Source of the DNA: Oscillospiraceae bacterium
GTDB lineage: Bacteria; Bacillota; Clostridia; Oscillospirales; Oscillospiraceae
Direction of reading: 5' to 3'
DNA: 35,228 bases
Assembly (NCBI GenBank): GCA_017516925.1
Contig: JAFXAQ010000044.1
Location: forward strand, 1-35,228
Part shown: positions 16,823 through 24,475 of the stretch, piece by piece
Position numbering within the stretch: the stretch's first letter is position 1
Layout of the letters: every line of letters begins with the position of its first letter
Position numbers and translations under genes: made by a program
The notes under the pieces: model-generated
What the model was told of the DNA's origin: nothing
Database searches by the model: none
What the model saw: only the letters and a program-made list of their open reading frames with translations

Positions 16823-18505
16823 ATGAAAAGGATATTTGCCGCAGTTTTGTGCATTGCTATGCTTTGCGGTTTCCCGGTGGTAAATGCCCAGGAAGCCGTC
16901 GTCAGCGTAGAAAAGGACACACTGCTTTCTGCGTTATACGAGGCAGATATTTCCGCTATGCAGGAAGCCCTCAGTCTGGGGCTTGTAACCAGCGAGGAAT
17001 TGACGCAGTATTACCTGCAGCGCATCGAAGACTACAACGAGCCCTATAACTGCTTTATTACCATTTGCGACAATGCCTTGGAGGTCGCCCGGCAACGGGA
17101 TGCAGACCGAAAAAAGGGTCTTGCAGAGGGCGCATTATTCGGCATTCCCATTGTGGTTAAGGACAATATGGACTATGAAGGGTACCACACCACCAACGGC
17201 TACTATAAAAAAGACAGCCAGATTGCAAAGGAAAATGCCGATGTAGTGCAGGCCTTTGTGGATGCAGGCGCTGTTATCATCGCCAAGGCCAATATGAGCA
17301 CCGCCGCTCAGGATGCGCTGTGCTCCAAAAGTCAGGTGGCAGGAGAAACAAAAAATGCCTATAACACCACCATGGCAGCCGGTGGCTCTTCCGGCGGCTC
17401 CGCTGTGGCGACATCTTTGAATTTCGCCGCCGCAGCGCTGGGCACGGACACCAACTCCTCACTGCGCATCCCTGCCGCCCTGAATGGCTGTGTTTCTTTG
17501 CGGCCTACATTTGGCCTTTTATCCAACAAAGGTATCAAACGGCTCAACAGCACCCGGGATACTGCCGGTGCCATCACCCGGACGGTGTATGACCAGGCCC
17601 TGATGCTGGATGTGCTCACCGGCGGTACACAGCACTACACAGAAAATTTAAACGGTCAGGTCTTGACCGGTATGCGGATTGGCATTCTGGAGGAGCTTTC
17701 CTATGCTACCTCTAAAGAAGCCAAGCGCAAGGAAAGTAACCTTGACAAAGAGGTTTCCGAGGCTTTTGCCAATGCGGTCAAGGAGCTGGAAAGTCTGGGC
17801 GCAGAGGTGGTTTCTGTTTCTTTCCCCAAGCTGTTCAGTCTGTCCAACCGCACGTTTTCCAGCGGCGACGCTACCTACAAAGAGGCGCTTTACAACGCAT
17901 ATCTGGAGGTTCTGGAGGAAAACGATGTTTCCGTTTTAATTTACCCCAGCTATCTGTCTGCCCCCATTCGCTCCGGTGTGGACGAAAACGGAAAGAAATG
18001 GAGCGCCACCAGTCAGGTCAACATCAACAACTGCCGTACCCTCTCCCCCAGCGCCGGTCTTCCGGAAATCACCGTTCCCATCGGTGTCCATTCCCGGGGG
18101 TCCGGTATCGGCATGGAAATTGCCGCCCCGAAAAACTGCGAGCAGCTGCTTTTGGATATTGCCTACAGCTACACCCAAAGCTATGACCACCGACAAGCGC
18201 CGGAGGGTGCGCCGGACAGCTACCAAGATGCCAACCAGGGGTCTTTACCGGCTGTTATCGACGATTATTTGTACCGGGTAGCGCAAATGCAAACAGAGCC
18301 TACCACCCTGCCGGAGGAAACTGCCGCCACTGCCACAGAAACCGTTTCGTCCGCAGTGGAGGCAACGCCTGTTGCCAAGCAAAATGACACCTTGCTTTTG
18401 TATGCTGTTCTGGCGGCTACCGCTTTGATGTCCATCATCGTGGTTGTTCTGATTGTAAAGCAAGCCCGCAGGCAAAAGAAAAAGCACAAAGAACCGGTAG
18501 CGTAA
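16823..18505 (+). CDS. Membrane-anchored amidase-signature hydrolase
   Basis: 560 residues. Signal peptide (1-22; hydrophobic core then NAQEA), an amidase-signature domain (about 35-480) and a C-terminal TM helix (about 520-545) followed by a basic tail. The catalytic triad is visible: Lys113 (IVVKDNMD), cis-Ser189 (GGSSGGSA) and nucleophile Ser213 (LGTDTNSSLRIP). Related enzymes hydrolyse amides; cytoplasmic GatA is ruled out by the signal peptide and the lack of gatB/gatC. The layout places the active site outside the membrane, suggesting a surface amide substrate. ATG 16823 has only a distant AAGGG, so translation may be modest. Confidence 0.88.
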   Translation: MKRIFAAVLCIAMLCGFPVVNAQEAVVSVEKDTLLSALYEADISAMQEALSLGLVTSEELTQYYLQRIEDYNEPYNCFITICDNALEVARQRDADRKKGLAEGALFGIPIVVKDNMDYEGYHTTNGYYKKDSQIAKENADVVQAFVDAGAVIIAKANMSTAAQDALCSKSQVAGETKNAYNTTMAAGGSSGGSAVATSLNFAAAALGTDTNSSLRIPAALNGCVSLRPTFGLLSNKGIKRLNSTRDTAGAITRTVYDQALMLDVLTGGTQHYTENLNGQVLTGMRIGILEELSYATSKEAKRKESNLDKEVSEAFANAVKELESLGAEVVSVSFPKLFSLSNRTFSSGDATYKEALYNAYLEVLEENDVSVLIYPSYLSAPIRSGVDENGKKWSATSQVNINNCRTLSPSAGLPEITVPIGVHSRGSGIGMEIAAPKNCEQLLLDIAYSYTQSYDHRQAPEGAPDSYQDANQGSLPAVIDDYLYRVAQMQTEPTTLPEETAATATETVSSAVEATPVAKQNDTLLLYAVLAATALMSIIVVVLIVKQARRQKKKHKEPVA

Positions 18506-18509
18506 AAGA

Positions 18510-18540
18510 AAAATCCAAGCCGCAACCGGCTTGGATTTTT
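18510..18540 (+). terminator. Terminator of the amidase gene
   Basis: Stem AAAATCCAAGCCG with CGGCTTGGATTTTT, running into T's; ends one base before the tRNA-Ser 3' end. Confidence 0.88.
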
Positions 18541-18541
18541 T

Positions 18542-18630
18542 TGGCGGAGACGGCGAGATTCGAACTCGCGTGGGATTGCTCCCTAACTGATTTCGAGTCA
18601 GCCCCGTTATGACCACTTCGATACGTCTCC
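18542..18630 (-). tRNA. tRNA-Ser (anticodon CGA)
   Basis: 89 bases with encoded CCA. Acceptor GGAGACG/CGTCTCC with discriminator G; anticodon loop CTCGAAA gives anticodon CGA, reading UCG. A long variable arm (GGGAGCAATCCC) is typical of serine tRNAs, and the T loop is TTCGAAT. Convergent with the amidase gene. Confidence 0.96.
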
Positions 18631-18667
18631 ATATATGTTAAACCCTTTTCAGAGTTTAGTTTTACTG

Positions 18668-18810
18668 CGTGAGGCGCCCCCTTCTCCCTGTTGCGGTACC
18701 CGAAATTTTCAGTTCGCTATTCGCTTCACAAAATTTCGACCGCTGCCACTCCGTAGCCTTCGCTTCATCTGCCACTGGCAGCGCTCGGCAACGTCCCCTC
18801 TTGGGTACAT
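18668..18810. repeat. Structured intergenic repeat, family 2, copy A
   Basis: Shares CTGTTGCGGT-CCCG, CGACCGCTGCCACTC and GCCACTGGC with the region 34849-35012. Predicted pairs: GTACCC (18696-18701)/GGGTAC (18803-18808); CGAAATTTT (18701-18709)/AAAATTTCG (18730-18738); CGCTGCCA (18741-18748)/TGGCAGCG (18776-18783). The second stem has a different sequence but is still paired in copy B. It fills most of the non-coding gap 18631-18851 upstream of tRNA-Ser. Confidence 0.7.
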
Positions 18811-18851
18811 CTCCAAAGACTGGGATATTATAGCAGTCAAAGCGGAAAAAA

Positions 18852-19109
18852 TCAAGGTTTTTTCACCATTTCGATGACCTGCATTACCTGCTTTTGGATG
18901 CCACTGCAATTTTCCCTTTGGTGAGGGCGCAGGCAGTTGGAGCAATCCTTAATGCCGTTATCCAGATATACAAACTTGCCGCCGCATTTGTCCCCCAGGG
19001 CATACAGGGGGCAGTAACAAAACAGACAGTTAAAATCCTCCGGTGCAATGTCTTTGTGACACGGAAAGTATTCGCAATTTTTATTTTGGAAAAATTCATG
19101 GTTTGCCAT
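18852..19109 (-). CDS. Cysteine-rich small domain protein
   Basis: 85 residues. Matches the Cys-rich small domain family, with cysteines in NKNCEYFPCHK, FNCLFCYCPLY, GDKCGG, KDCSNC and RENCSG. The family is short, cytoplasmic and probably binds metal or an iron-sulfur cluster; its role is unknown, and family members often sit near cobalamin or radical genes. The start MANHEFFQ overlaps the end of the pseudouridine synthase gene by two codons or less, indicating co-transcription. Confidence 0.82.
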   Translation of the reverse strand: MANHEFFQNKNCEYFPCHKDIAPEDFNCLFCYCPLYALGDKCGGKFVYLDNGIKDCSNCLRPHQRENCSGIQKQVMQVIEMVKKP

Positions 19110-19114
19110 ATTTT

Positions 19115-19747
19115 TCAACACTCCGTCCAAGGATAGATTTCCGGGGGCTCTAGGGTAAAGGTCATTTTTTCGCCGGTAGTTGGGTGGGCAAAGCCCAGAA
19201 AATGGGACCAAAGGGCAATTTCGCAAGCATCCTCCAAAAGGCTGTACTTTCTGTCCCCCACCAGGGGTAGCTTGCGGCTGGAGAACTGGGCGCGGATTTG
19301 GTGGGTTCTTCCGGTAATCAGCCGGATTTTTACCCGGCTGAGGTTTTCGGCGCTGTTTAAGACCTGATAGGTCAGAATTGCTTCCTGAACCCCCTTGGCA
19401 GGCTCGGGGACTACGTAGGTCTTGCGCTCCTGCTTATTCCGGAAAAGCAGGTCACGGAATTCTCCTGCCGGCATTTCCGGGCAGCCGTGCACCACTGCCA
19501 AGTATTCCTTTTGAAATAAGTCCTCCCGGATTTGCCGGGACAGCTCCGCAGCGCTTTTTGCGTTGCGGGCAAGGACCATTAAGCCGCTGACCACCCGGTC
19601 TAACCGGTGAACTGTCCGCACATCGGCGCTTTCGTCGCCCAAAGCCTGCCGCACCAAGCCGGGCAATCCTCCCGGCTCGTCAGTGGACAGCACCCGGGGT
19701 GGCTTCACCGCCACCACAATATCATCGTCCAAATACAAAATTTTCAT
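19115..19747 (-). CDS. RNA pseudouridine synthase, RluA family
   Basis: 210 residues. It isomerises uridine to pseudouridine in RNA. The catalytic motif HRLDRVVSGLMV carries the Asp; GRTHQIRAQF and LVGDRKYS are the conserved RluA segments. No S4 RNA-binding domain is present, so the target (rRNA or tRNA) cannot be named. Start at 19747, seven bases after GAGAGGG. That ribosome site lies in the 3' arm of the 16 bp hairpin 19751-19794, which could reduce translation when folded. Confidence 0.9.
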   Translation of the reverse strand: MKILYLDDDIVVAVKPPRVLSTDEPGGLPGLVRQALGDESADVRTVHRLDRVVSGLMVLARNAKSAAELSRQIREDLFQKEYLAVVHGCPEMPAGEFRDLLFRNKQERKTYVVPEPAKGVQEAILTYQVLNSAENLSRVKIRLITGRTHQIRAQFSSRKLPLVGDRKYSLLEDACEIALWSHFLGFAHPTTGEKMTFTLEPPEIYPWTEC

Positions 19748-19750
19748 ACG

Positions 19751-19794
19751 AAAACCCTCTCTTTTCTTTATCCTACCAGAAAAGAGAGGGTTTT
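19751..19794 (-). terminator. 16 bp hairpin: terminator of the SGNH genes, also covering the rluA-like ribosome site
   Basis: A perfect stem, AAAACCCTCTCTTTTC/GAAAAGAGAGGGTTTT, with a 12-base loop, 7 bases past the SGNH stop. On the minus strand only four T's end the stem, then CGTATG: the start codon of the next gene. The 3' arm contains GAGAGGG, the next gene's ribosome site. Confidence 0.75.
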
Positions 19795-19801
19795 GCAAGA
19801 T

Positions 19802-20443
19802 TTATTCCATTTCCCGGAAGGCCTTCAGCCAGGCCTCCTTAATCAGGGTATGCCCTGCACCGGTGGGGTGAATGCCGTCACCGGACCAGACCCCGGGGTT
19901 CTTTGCATGGGCTTCGTCCAGCATTTTCTGCAGCGGCACGAACTTCGCATTGTGCTTTTTCGCAACACCTTCTGCGATTCTGGCTCTGTTTTCGATTTCC
20001 GGGCGCATAAAGTCCCAACGGTCCGGGTTTTCCTCGGAATTATTGGTAGTGGTACCGGGCAACAGGAAAGGCTCCAGAATCATAAGCTTAATATCCGGCA
20101 GCGCCGCCTTGACCTCAGAAAGAAGCAAATCATAAATGATTTCATATTTCTTTGCGGACACACCGTTGTCGTTGCGTACCTGGGCATACACATCGTTTAC
20201 ACCGATTAAGATACTCAGATAATCCGGCTTCAAATTGATAATGTCGGCTTTGATACGGGCATACAGGTCTATGGTTCGGTTTCCGCCGATACCCCGGTTT
20301 AAGAAGGTATAATCATCCGGCGCATCGGTACCCAGCTCCGCCGCTGCCAGAAAAGCATAACCCTGACCCAGCACCTTATCATTTTCCCGGCTGCGACCGG
20401 CATCGGTGATAGAATCGCCCTGGAACAAAATTGTTTTAGCCAT
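19802..20443 (-). CDS. SGNH/GDSL hydrolase (second of two paralogues)
   Basis: 213 residues, no signal peptide, so cytoplasmic. SGNH blocks are intact: FQGDSITD (nucleophile Ser), NRGIGGNRT (Gly), LIGVND (Asn) and DGIHPTGAGH (Asp and His). The family hydrolyses esters, commonly acetyl groups on carbohydrates. The start overlaps the stop of the first paralogue by 8 bases, with GGAGGG just upstream. Next to GH39 and uronate genes, removal of acetyl from xylo-oligosaccharides is a reasonable inference. Confidence 0.87.
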   Translation of the reverse strand: MAKTILFQGDSITDAGRSRENDKVLGQGYAFLAAAELGTDAPDDYTFLNRGIGGNRTIDLYARIKADIINLKPDYLSILIGVNDVYAQVRNDNGVSAKKYEIIYDLLLSEVKAALPDIKLMILEPFLLPGTTTNNSEENPDRWDFMRPEIENRARIAEGVAKKHNAKFVPLQKMLDEAHAKNPGVWSGDGIHPTGAGHTLIKEAWLKAFREME

Positions 20444-21098
20444 TTTCCTTGCCCTCCTTCCGCACAGCTTCAAAGGTCTTCAGCCATTGACGCTTAATCA
20501 GCTGGTGACCGAATGCGGTGGGGTGCACGCCGTCCAAGGTCCAGTAATCCGGCTTTTGGGCATTTTTCTCGTCAAAAATCCTTTGCAGCGGCACAAAGGG
20601 CAGGTTGTGTTTTTCCGCAATCCGGGCAGTTGCCTTTGCTCGCAGCTCTACCTCCGGGCGCATATAGTCATAACGAGTGGGATGTTCTTCCGAATTTTCC
20701 GTTTTACTGCCGGGAAGCAAAAACGGCTCCATTAAAATCAGCTGGGTATCCGGAAGTTCTTCCTTGAGCTCTGTCACAATCAGGTCATACAAATGCTCAA
20801 ACTTCTCTGCATCCACGCCGTTTTGACCGGTATACTCATGCCACACATCGTTGACACCGATTAAAATGCTTAAGTAATCCGGCTCCAACTGTATCATATG
20901 CAAGCGGATTCTGCCCCACATATCCACGATACGGCTACCGGAAACCCCCCGGTTAAAGCAGCGGTACTGTCCGGGGTATTTTGCCTCCAACTCCGCAGAG
21001 GCTAAGCGCATATAACCGCTGCCCTGATAGAAATCATTCTCCCGGTTTCGGCCGCAGTCTGTAATGGAATCGCCTTGAAACACAATGGTTTTTGCCAC
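20436..21098 (-). CDS. SGNH/GDSL hydrolase (first of two paralogues)
   Basis: 220 residues, cytoplasmic. Same SGNH blocks as its neighbour: FQGDSITDCGR, NRGVSGSR, LIGVNDVW, DGVHPTAFGH. The two proteins align end to end (shared AKTI-FQGDSITD, PDYLSILIGVNDV, LMEPFLLPG/MILEPFLLPG), so they arose by tandem duplication. I chose GTG 21098 because GAAAGGG then has a 10-base spacer and the protein starts like its paralogue; a GTG three codons upstream has no spacer. It has its own promoter at 21132-21159. Confidence 0.87.
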   Translation of the reverse strand: MAKTIVFQGDSITDCGRNRENDFYQGSGYMRLASAELEAKYPGQYRCFNRGVSGSRIVDMWGRIRLHMIQLEPDYLSILIGVNDVWHEYTGQNGVDAEKFEHLYDLIVTELKEELPDTQLILMEPFLLPGSKTENSEEHPTRYDYMRPEVELRAKATARIAEKHNLPFVPLQRIFDEKNAQKPDYWTLDGVHPTAFGHQLIKRQWLKTFEAVRKEGKENG

Positions 21099-21131
21099 TG
21101 TTTTCACGCCCTTTCAAGAATTTCTCCTGTC

Positions 21132-21159
21132 ATTATACACCCCTTGACGGAAATGTCAA
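21132..21159 (-). promoter_or_regulatory. Promoter and overlapping dyad upstream of the SGNH pair
   Basis: -35 TTGACA (21154-21159) and -10 TATAAT (21132-21137), 16-base spacer on the minus strand. TTGAC-(6)-GTCAA forms an inverted repeat at 21144-21159 covering the -35, a possible repressor site. Confidence 0.7.
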
Positions 21160-21178
21160 TAAACAAAGCAAGTCATTT

Positions 21179-22669
21179 CTATGACAAAACAAATTCCAAA
21201 AGCATAACGGCATTATTCTGCAGGGTCAGGCTGTAGGTGTCCCCACAGGGCAAGCTTTCCGGTGTCAGCGCACTCTTGACACGCAAGGTTTTTAGTACCG
21301 CATCGTCAATCTCCGGCTTACCCATTTGGCACCAGGCGCCGTAGCCGTTGGCATGGCTTTGGTCGATGGTCCAGGCGGTTGCCTGCTGAACCTTTGCGTT
21401 TTTCAGGTTCAGCTCTACATTGACTTCCGGCAGCTCTGCGTCAAAAGGCGTCTTGGCATTGACCAGCGCCACCACCAGCTTATTGCCGTTTAGGGTTGCG
21501 ATACACGACAGTGCATCACTGCCGGTATCCGTTTTCAGCAAGGTATCTCCCAGCCGGGAAGCCAGACAGTAGCCGTTATAAATAGGCTTGGGTAAGCTGT
21601 TCAGGGTAAACAAACCGCGAAAACCGGTAAATTCCTTTTCCATTTCGTGCTGACCGGACAAGCAGATGAGCATCTTATCCAGATTGATATCCTGATGGAG
21701 ATAGCAACATATCAGCTTGAAGAAATAGGCAGAGAAGATTTCATTTTCCCGGAAAATCATCTTGGCGCTGGTGTCCAAATCGCAGAAGCCGCCACAGCTG
21801 GCGCCCCATTCGTCAATCACCAGTTTTTTGTCCTGCATTCCGCATTGGCGGATAACATCCATATACTCATTGGTTTTTTCCAGCGCCAGCTCCGTGGACA
21901 AGGTGCGGGTGCCGTTATCCAGAGATGTCGGACTGCATTTTGCGTAATTATGGACAGAAATAAAGTCCAACTGCAGCTTTTCCTCTTTAATAAAGTTCAA
22001 AAAGCCCTCCAAAAAAGGCAGGTTGCCTGCCAGCGCAGGACCGCCTACGCACAGGTTCTTGCTTACTCTGCGGACAGCATTTTGGAAGCTTCTGTACATA
22101 TTCTTATACACATCCAATCGGGCAGGAATATGCTCCTGCTTGCTGGGAAGATAGCTGAGCATAAAGCAGGGATGGTCCGGCTCATTATAGCACTGCAGGT
22201 ACCAATTGGAGACTCTCTGCTCTCCATAGCGCTCCACAATATGCTTTGTATACTCGTAGCAAATCTCCTCCCAAAGCCCGAAATTCACAGGTGCAGAAGT
22301 GTTAATCAGCTTGCCCTTATATCGGGTTTTGCGCTTGCTGTTGGAGGCGGTGGCGTTTTTGACAGAGGCAATGCAATCCGGAATGAAGTTATAGGACAAA
22401 AGGATATGGAAGCCCTTTTCTACCATATAATCCAGACGCAGGTCCGTCAGGCGGAAGTCATAGCAAAGCTTCCCTTCCTCGTCCATTGTCACAACATCCT
22501 CAAACATCGTGTACATCCGGACAGTTTCCGCCGCCTTGTCAGCGCCTACTCTATCCAAAATCCGTTTGCCCCAGGCATCCTCAATCGCATCGGTGGGATG
22601 AAAGTGGATATGATTCCAGAAGTTGGAAATCTTCCGTTCTACCTTTTGGGTATCAATTGTCAGGTTCAT
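21179..22669 (-). CDS. Glycoside hydrolase family 39-like enzyme
   Basis: 496 residues, no signal peptide. A TIM-barrel domain (about 1-380) is followed by a beta-sandwich. The acid/base Glu163 lies in LQCYNEPDHP and the nucleophile Glu287 in VIDEWGAS, the GH39 pattern. Known GH39 enzymes are mostly beta-xylosidases, so intracellular cleavage of xylo-oligosaccharides fits the uronate context; other glycosides are possible. The ATG overlaps the UxuA stop by four bases (ATGA), so translation is coupled. It is the last gene of the uxaC transcript before a second promoter. Confidence 0.82.
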   Translation of the reverse strand: MNLTIDTQKVERKISNFWNHIHFHPTDAIEDAWGKRILDRVGADKAAETVRMYTMFEDVVTMDEEGKLCYDFRLTDLRLDYMVEKGFHILLSYNFIPDCIASVKNATASNSKRKTRYKGKLINTSAPVNFGLWEEICYEYTKHIVERYGEQRVSNWYLQCYNEPDHPCFMLSYLPSKQEHIPARLDVYKNMYRSFQNAVRRVSKNLCVGGPALAGNLPFLEGFLNFIKEEKLQLDFISVHNYAKCSPTSLDNGTRTLSTELALEKTNEYMDVIRQCGMQDKKLVIDEWGASCGGFCDLDTSAKMIFRENEIFSAYFFKLICCYLHQDINLDKMLICLSGQHEMEKEFTGFRGLFTLNSLPKPIYNGYCLASRLGDTLLKTDTGSDALSCIATLNGNKLVVALVNAKTPFDAELPEVNVELNLKNAKVQQATAWTIDQSHANGYGAWCQMGKPEIDDAVLKTLRVKSALTPESLPCGDTYSLTLQNNAVMLLEFVLS

Positions 22670-23622
22670 TCTTTTCTCCCTTCTGTGGCTTCCAAAAGCC
22701 CTCGTAAATAGCCCAAAGCGTACAGTCTTCCCAAAGCTGTGTAGCCCGCAGTGCTGCCCTGGCACTCCCCTGCCATCAGCGGCACGTGGTCTACCCGGAT
22801 AGGCACATCCACGTTGCATTTCTGGTACAGCCGGAGAATGTCCGCCATGGCAATGTCTCCGTTGTCGTGGAAGGTTTCGTGGAATTTGTATTTGTTGCCG
22901 GTGGCATTACGGAAATGCACAAAGAAAATCTTTTCCGCCAGCTCCGGAATTACCCGGTACAAATCCTCCCCCATCATCTGGTAGCAGGCCTGACACATGG
23001 TCACACCCAGATTTTCGCTGGGAATCAGATTGATTGCCTTTTTAATGTTCTCGTAGGATATCATAATCCGTTCCACATCCCCCAGACGAGGAAGCGGAGG
23101 GTCATCCGGATGCAGTGCCAGCTTGATACCGTGCTTTTCGCAATGGGGAAGCATCGCCCGGATAAAATACTCGTAATTTGCCCACAGCTCGTCAGCTGTG
23201 ATTTTCTTATCCGTGGGCACAAAATCCGCCAAGTCAAAGCCGGTTACCAGCGCACCGCCACGCTCCCGGATATCGCTGGAGGTACGCAACCAGCCGATAT
23301 GCGCCATAAAGTTAAAGCAAATGGTGGTAATGCCCAGCTTTTCCATAATAGGCAGCATTTTGAAAGCCTTTTCGATGCTCTCGTCCCGCTTTTCATCACC
23401 GGCCTTAATGTGGTCGTGAAGCTCGTTGGGCATCGGCTCAATGATAATGGGGGTAATGCCAAAATCCGTAAAGCCCTTGTGCACCTGGCGCCAATGGGTT
23501 TCGTCTGTGATATCAAAATCAGGGGTTTCCGGCAGGCGAATGACACCGTGCTTCACCCCGCACTGCCTGGCAAAATCCCAGGTGATATCCTTATCACTTC
23601 TTAAATAATCCGTTAACAGCAT
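22666..23622 (-). CDS. uxuA: Mannonate dehydratase
   Basis: 318 residues. It dehydrates D-mannonate to 2-keto-3-deoxygluconate. UxuA signatures: HPDDPPLPRLGDVERIM, TMCQACY, FFVHFRNATG and the metal-binding HETFHDNGDIAMADILR. It is shorter than E. coli UxuA (about 395), as in many Firmicutes. The ATG directly follows the stop of the SDR gene (TAATATG), with a weak ribosome site, so it probably depends on coupling. A GTG four codons upstream is possible but less likely. Confidence 0.9.
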   Translation of the reverse strand: MLLTDYLRSDKDITWDFARQCGVKHGVIRLPETPDFDITDETHWRQVHKGFTDFGITPIIIEPMPNELHDHIKAGDEKRDESIEKAFKMLPIMEKLGITTICFNFMAHIGWLRTSSDIRERGGALVTGFDLADFVPTDKKITADELWANYEYFIRAMLPHCEKHGIKLALHPDDPPLPRLGDVERIMISYENIKKAINLIPSENLGVTMCQACYQMMGEDLYRVIPELAEKIFFVHFRNATGNKYKFHETFHDNGDIAMADILRLYQKCNVDVPIRVDHVPLMAGECQGSTAGYTALGRLYALGYLRGLLEATEGRKE

Positions 23623-23623
23623 A

Positions 23624-24463
23624 TTAAATACCACTTTTTGTCAGGAAGCCGCCGTCAATGGGGATGGTCACACCGGTGACAAAGGCGGAAGCTTCATCGT
23701 TTAACAGCCAATCCACACAGCCCAGTAAATCCTCGGCAACACCAAAGCGCTTCATAGAGGTGTGGTTAATGACGCTCTCGCCCCGGGGGGTCAAGCCCTC
23801 CTCCACGGTGCCCAGGAAGGTACGGGAACGCTCATTGACAAAGAAGCCGGGAGCAATGGCATTGACACGGATATTGGCAGGTGCCAGATAGTTACCCAGC
23901 CATTTGGTGTAGTTCTCAATGGCTGCCTTACTCATCGCATAGGCAGGGACACGTGTCAGGGGACAATAGGTGTTCATAGAAGCAAAATTGAGAATGACGC
24001 CGCCGCCGTTTCTGACCATCTGCTCGCCAAAGACTTGACAGCAGGCTACCGTGCCCACGGTGTTGATTTTCAGGACGCTGGTGTAAACGTCCATATCCAA
24101 ATCGAAAAAGCCCCGGACACCCTCGGGCTTGTCCTCAGACAGTTCCACAGGGTCATACTCCGTCAGGGTGGTCATTGCGTTCATCTGGTTGCCACCTGCG
24201 CCGTTAATCAGGAAGTTGCAGTTGCCCCACTGGGCTTTTATTTCGTCAGCAATCTTCCGCATAGCGGCTTTGTCGGTCACATCACCGGTTTTTATCACAT
24301 AGGTTCCGCCGAATTCTGCAATCTTATCAGCAGTTTTCTGGAGCTTTTCAGCGCTTCTTCCCACCAAAACAACTTTTGCGCCTTTTTTTGCCAAATGAAT
24401 GGCAATACAGGAGCACAGGGTGCCGCCGGCACCGGTAACCACCGCAATTTTATTTTCAAACAT
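23624..24463 (-). CDS. uxuB: SDR oxidoreductase, D-mannonate oxidoreductase (fructuronate reductase) type
   Basis: 279 residues. Rossmann-fold short-chain dehydrogenase: TGAGGTL (cofactor loop; TGxxGxx with Cys-Ser after it), NGAGGN, catalytic Ser (NFASM) and YAMSK (Tyr-x-x-x-Lys), ending GVTIPIDGGF. Position between uxuA and uxaC matches the SDR-type UxuB of Firmicutes, which reduces fructuronate to mannonate. Starts at ATG with AGGAGA. The assignment leans on context, since the SDR fold alone does not define substrate. Confidence 0.85.
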   Translation of the reverse strand: MFENKIAVVTGAGGTLCSCIAIHLAKKGAKVVLVGRSAEKLQKTADKIAEFGGTYVIKTGDVTDKAAMRKIADEIKAQWGNCNFLINGAGGNQMNAMTTLTEYDPVELSEDKPEGVRGFFDLDMDVYTSVLKINTVGTVACCQVFGEQMVRNGGGVILNFASMNTYCPLTRVPAYAMSKAAIENYTKWLGNYLAPANIRVNAIAPGFFVNERSRTFLGTVEEGLTPRGESVINHTSMKRFGVAEDLLGCVDWLLNDEASAFVTGVTIPIDGGFLTKSGI

Positions 24464-24475
24464 TTTGTTCTCTCC

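Noticed and set aside
21647-22711. 354 aa antisense ORF over the GH39 gene
   Set aside because: Shadow frame; no ribosome site and GH39 catalytic motifs are intact.
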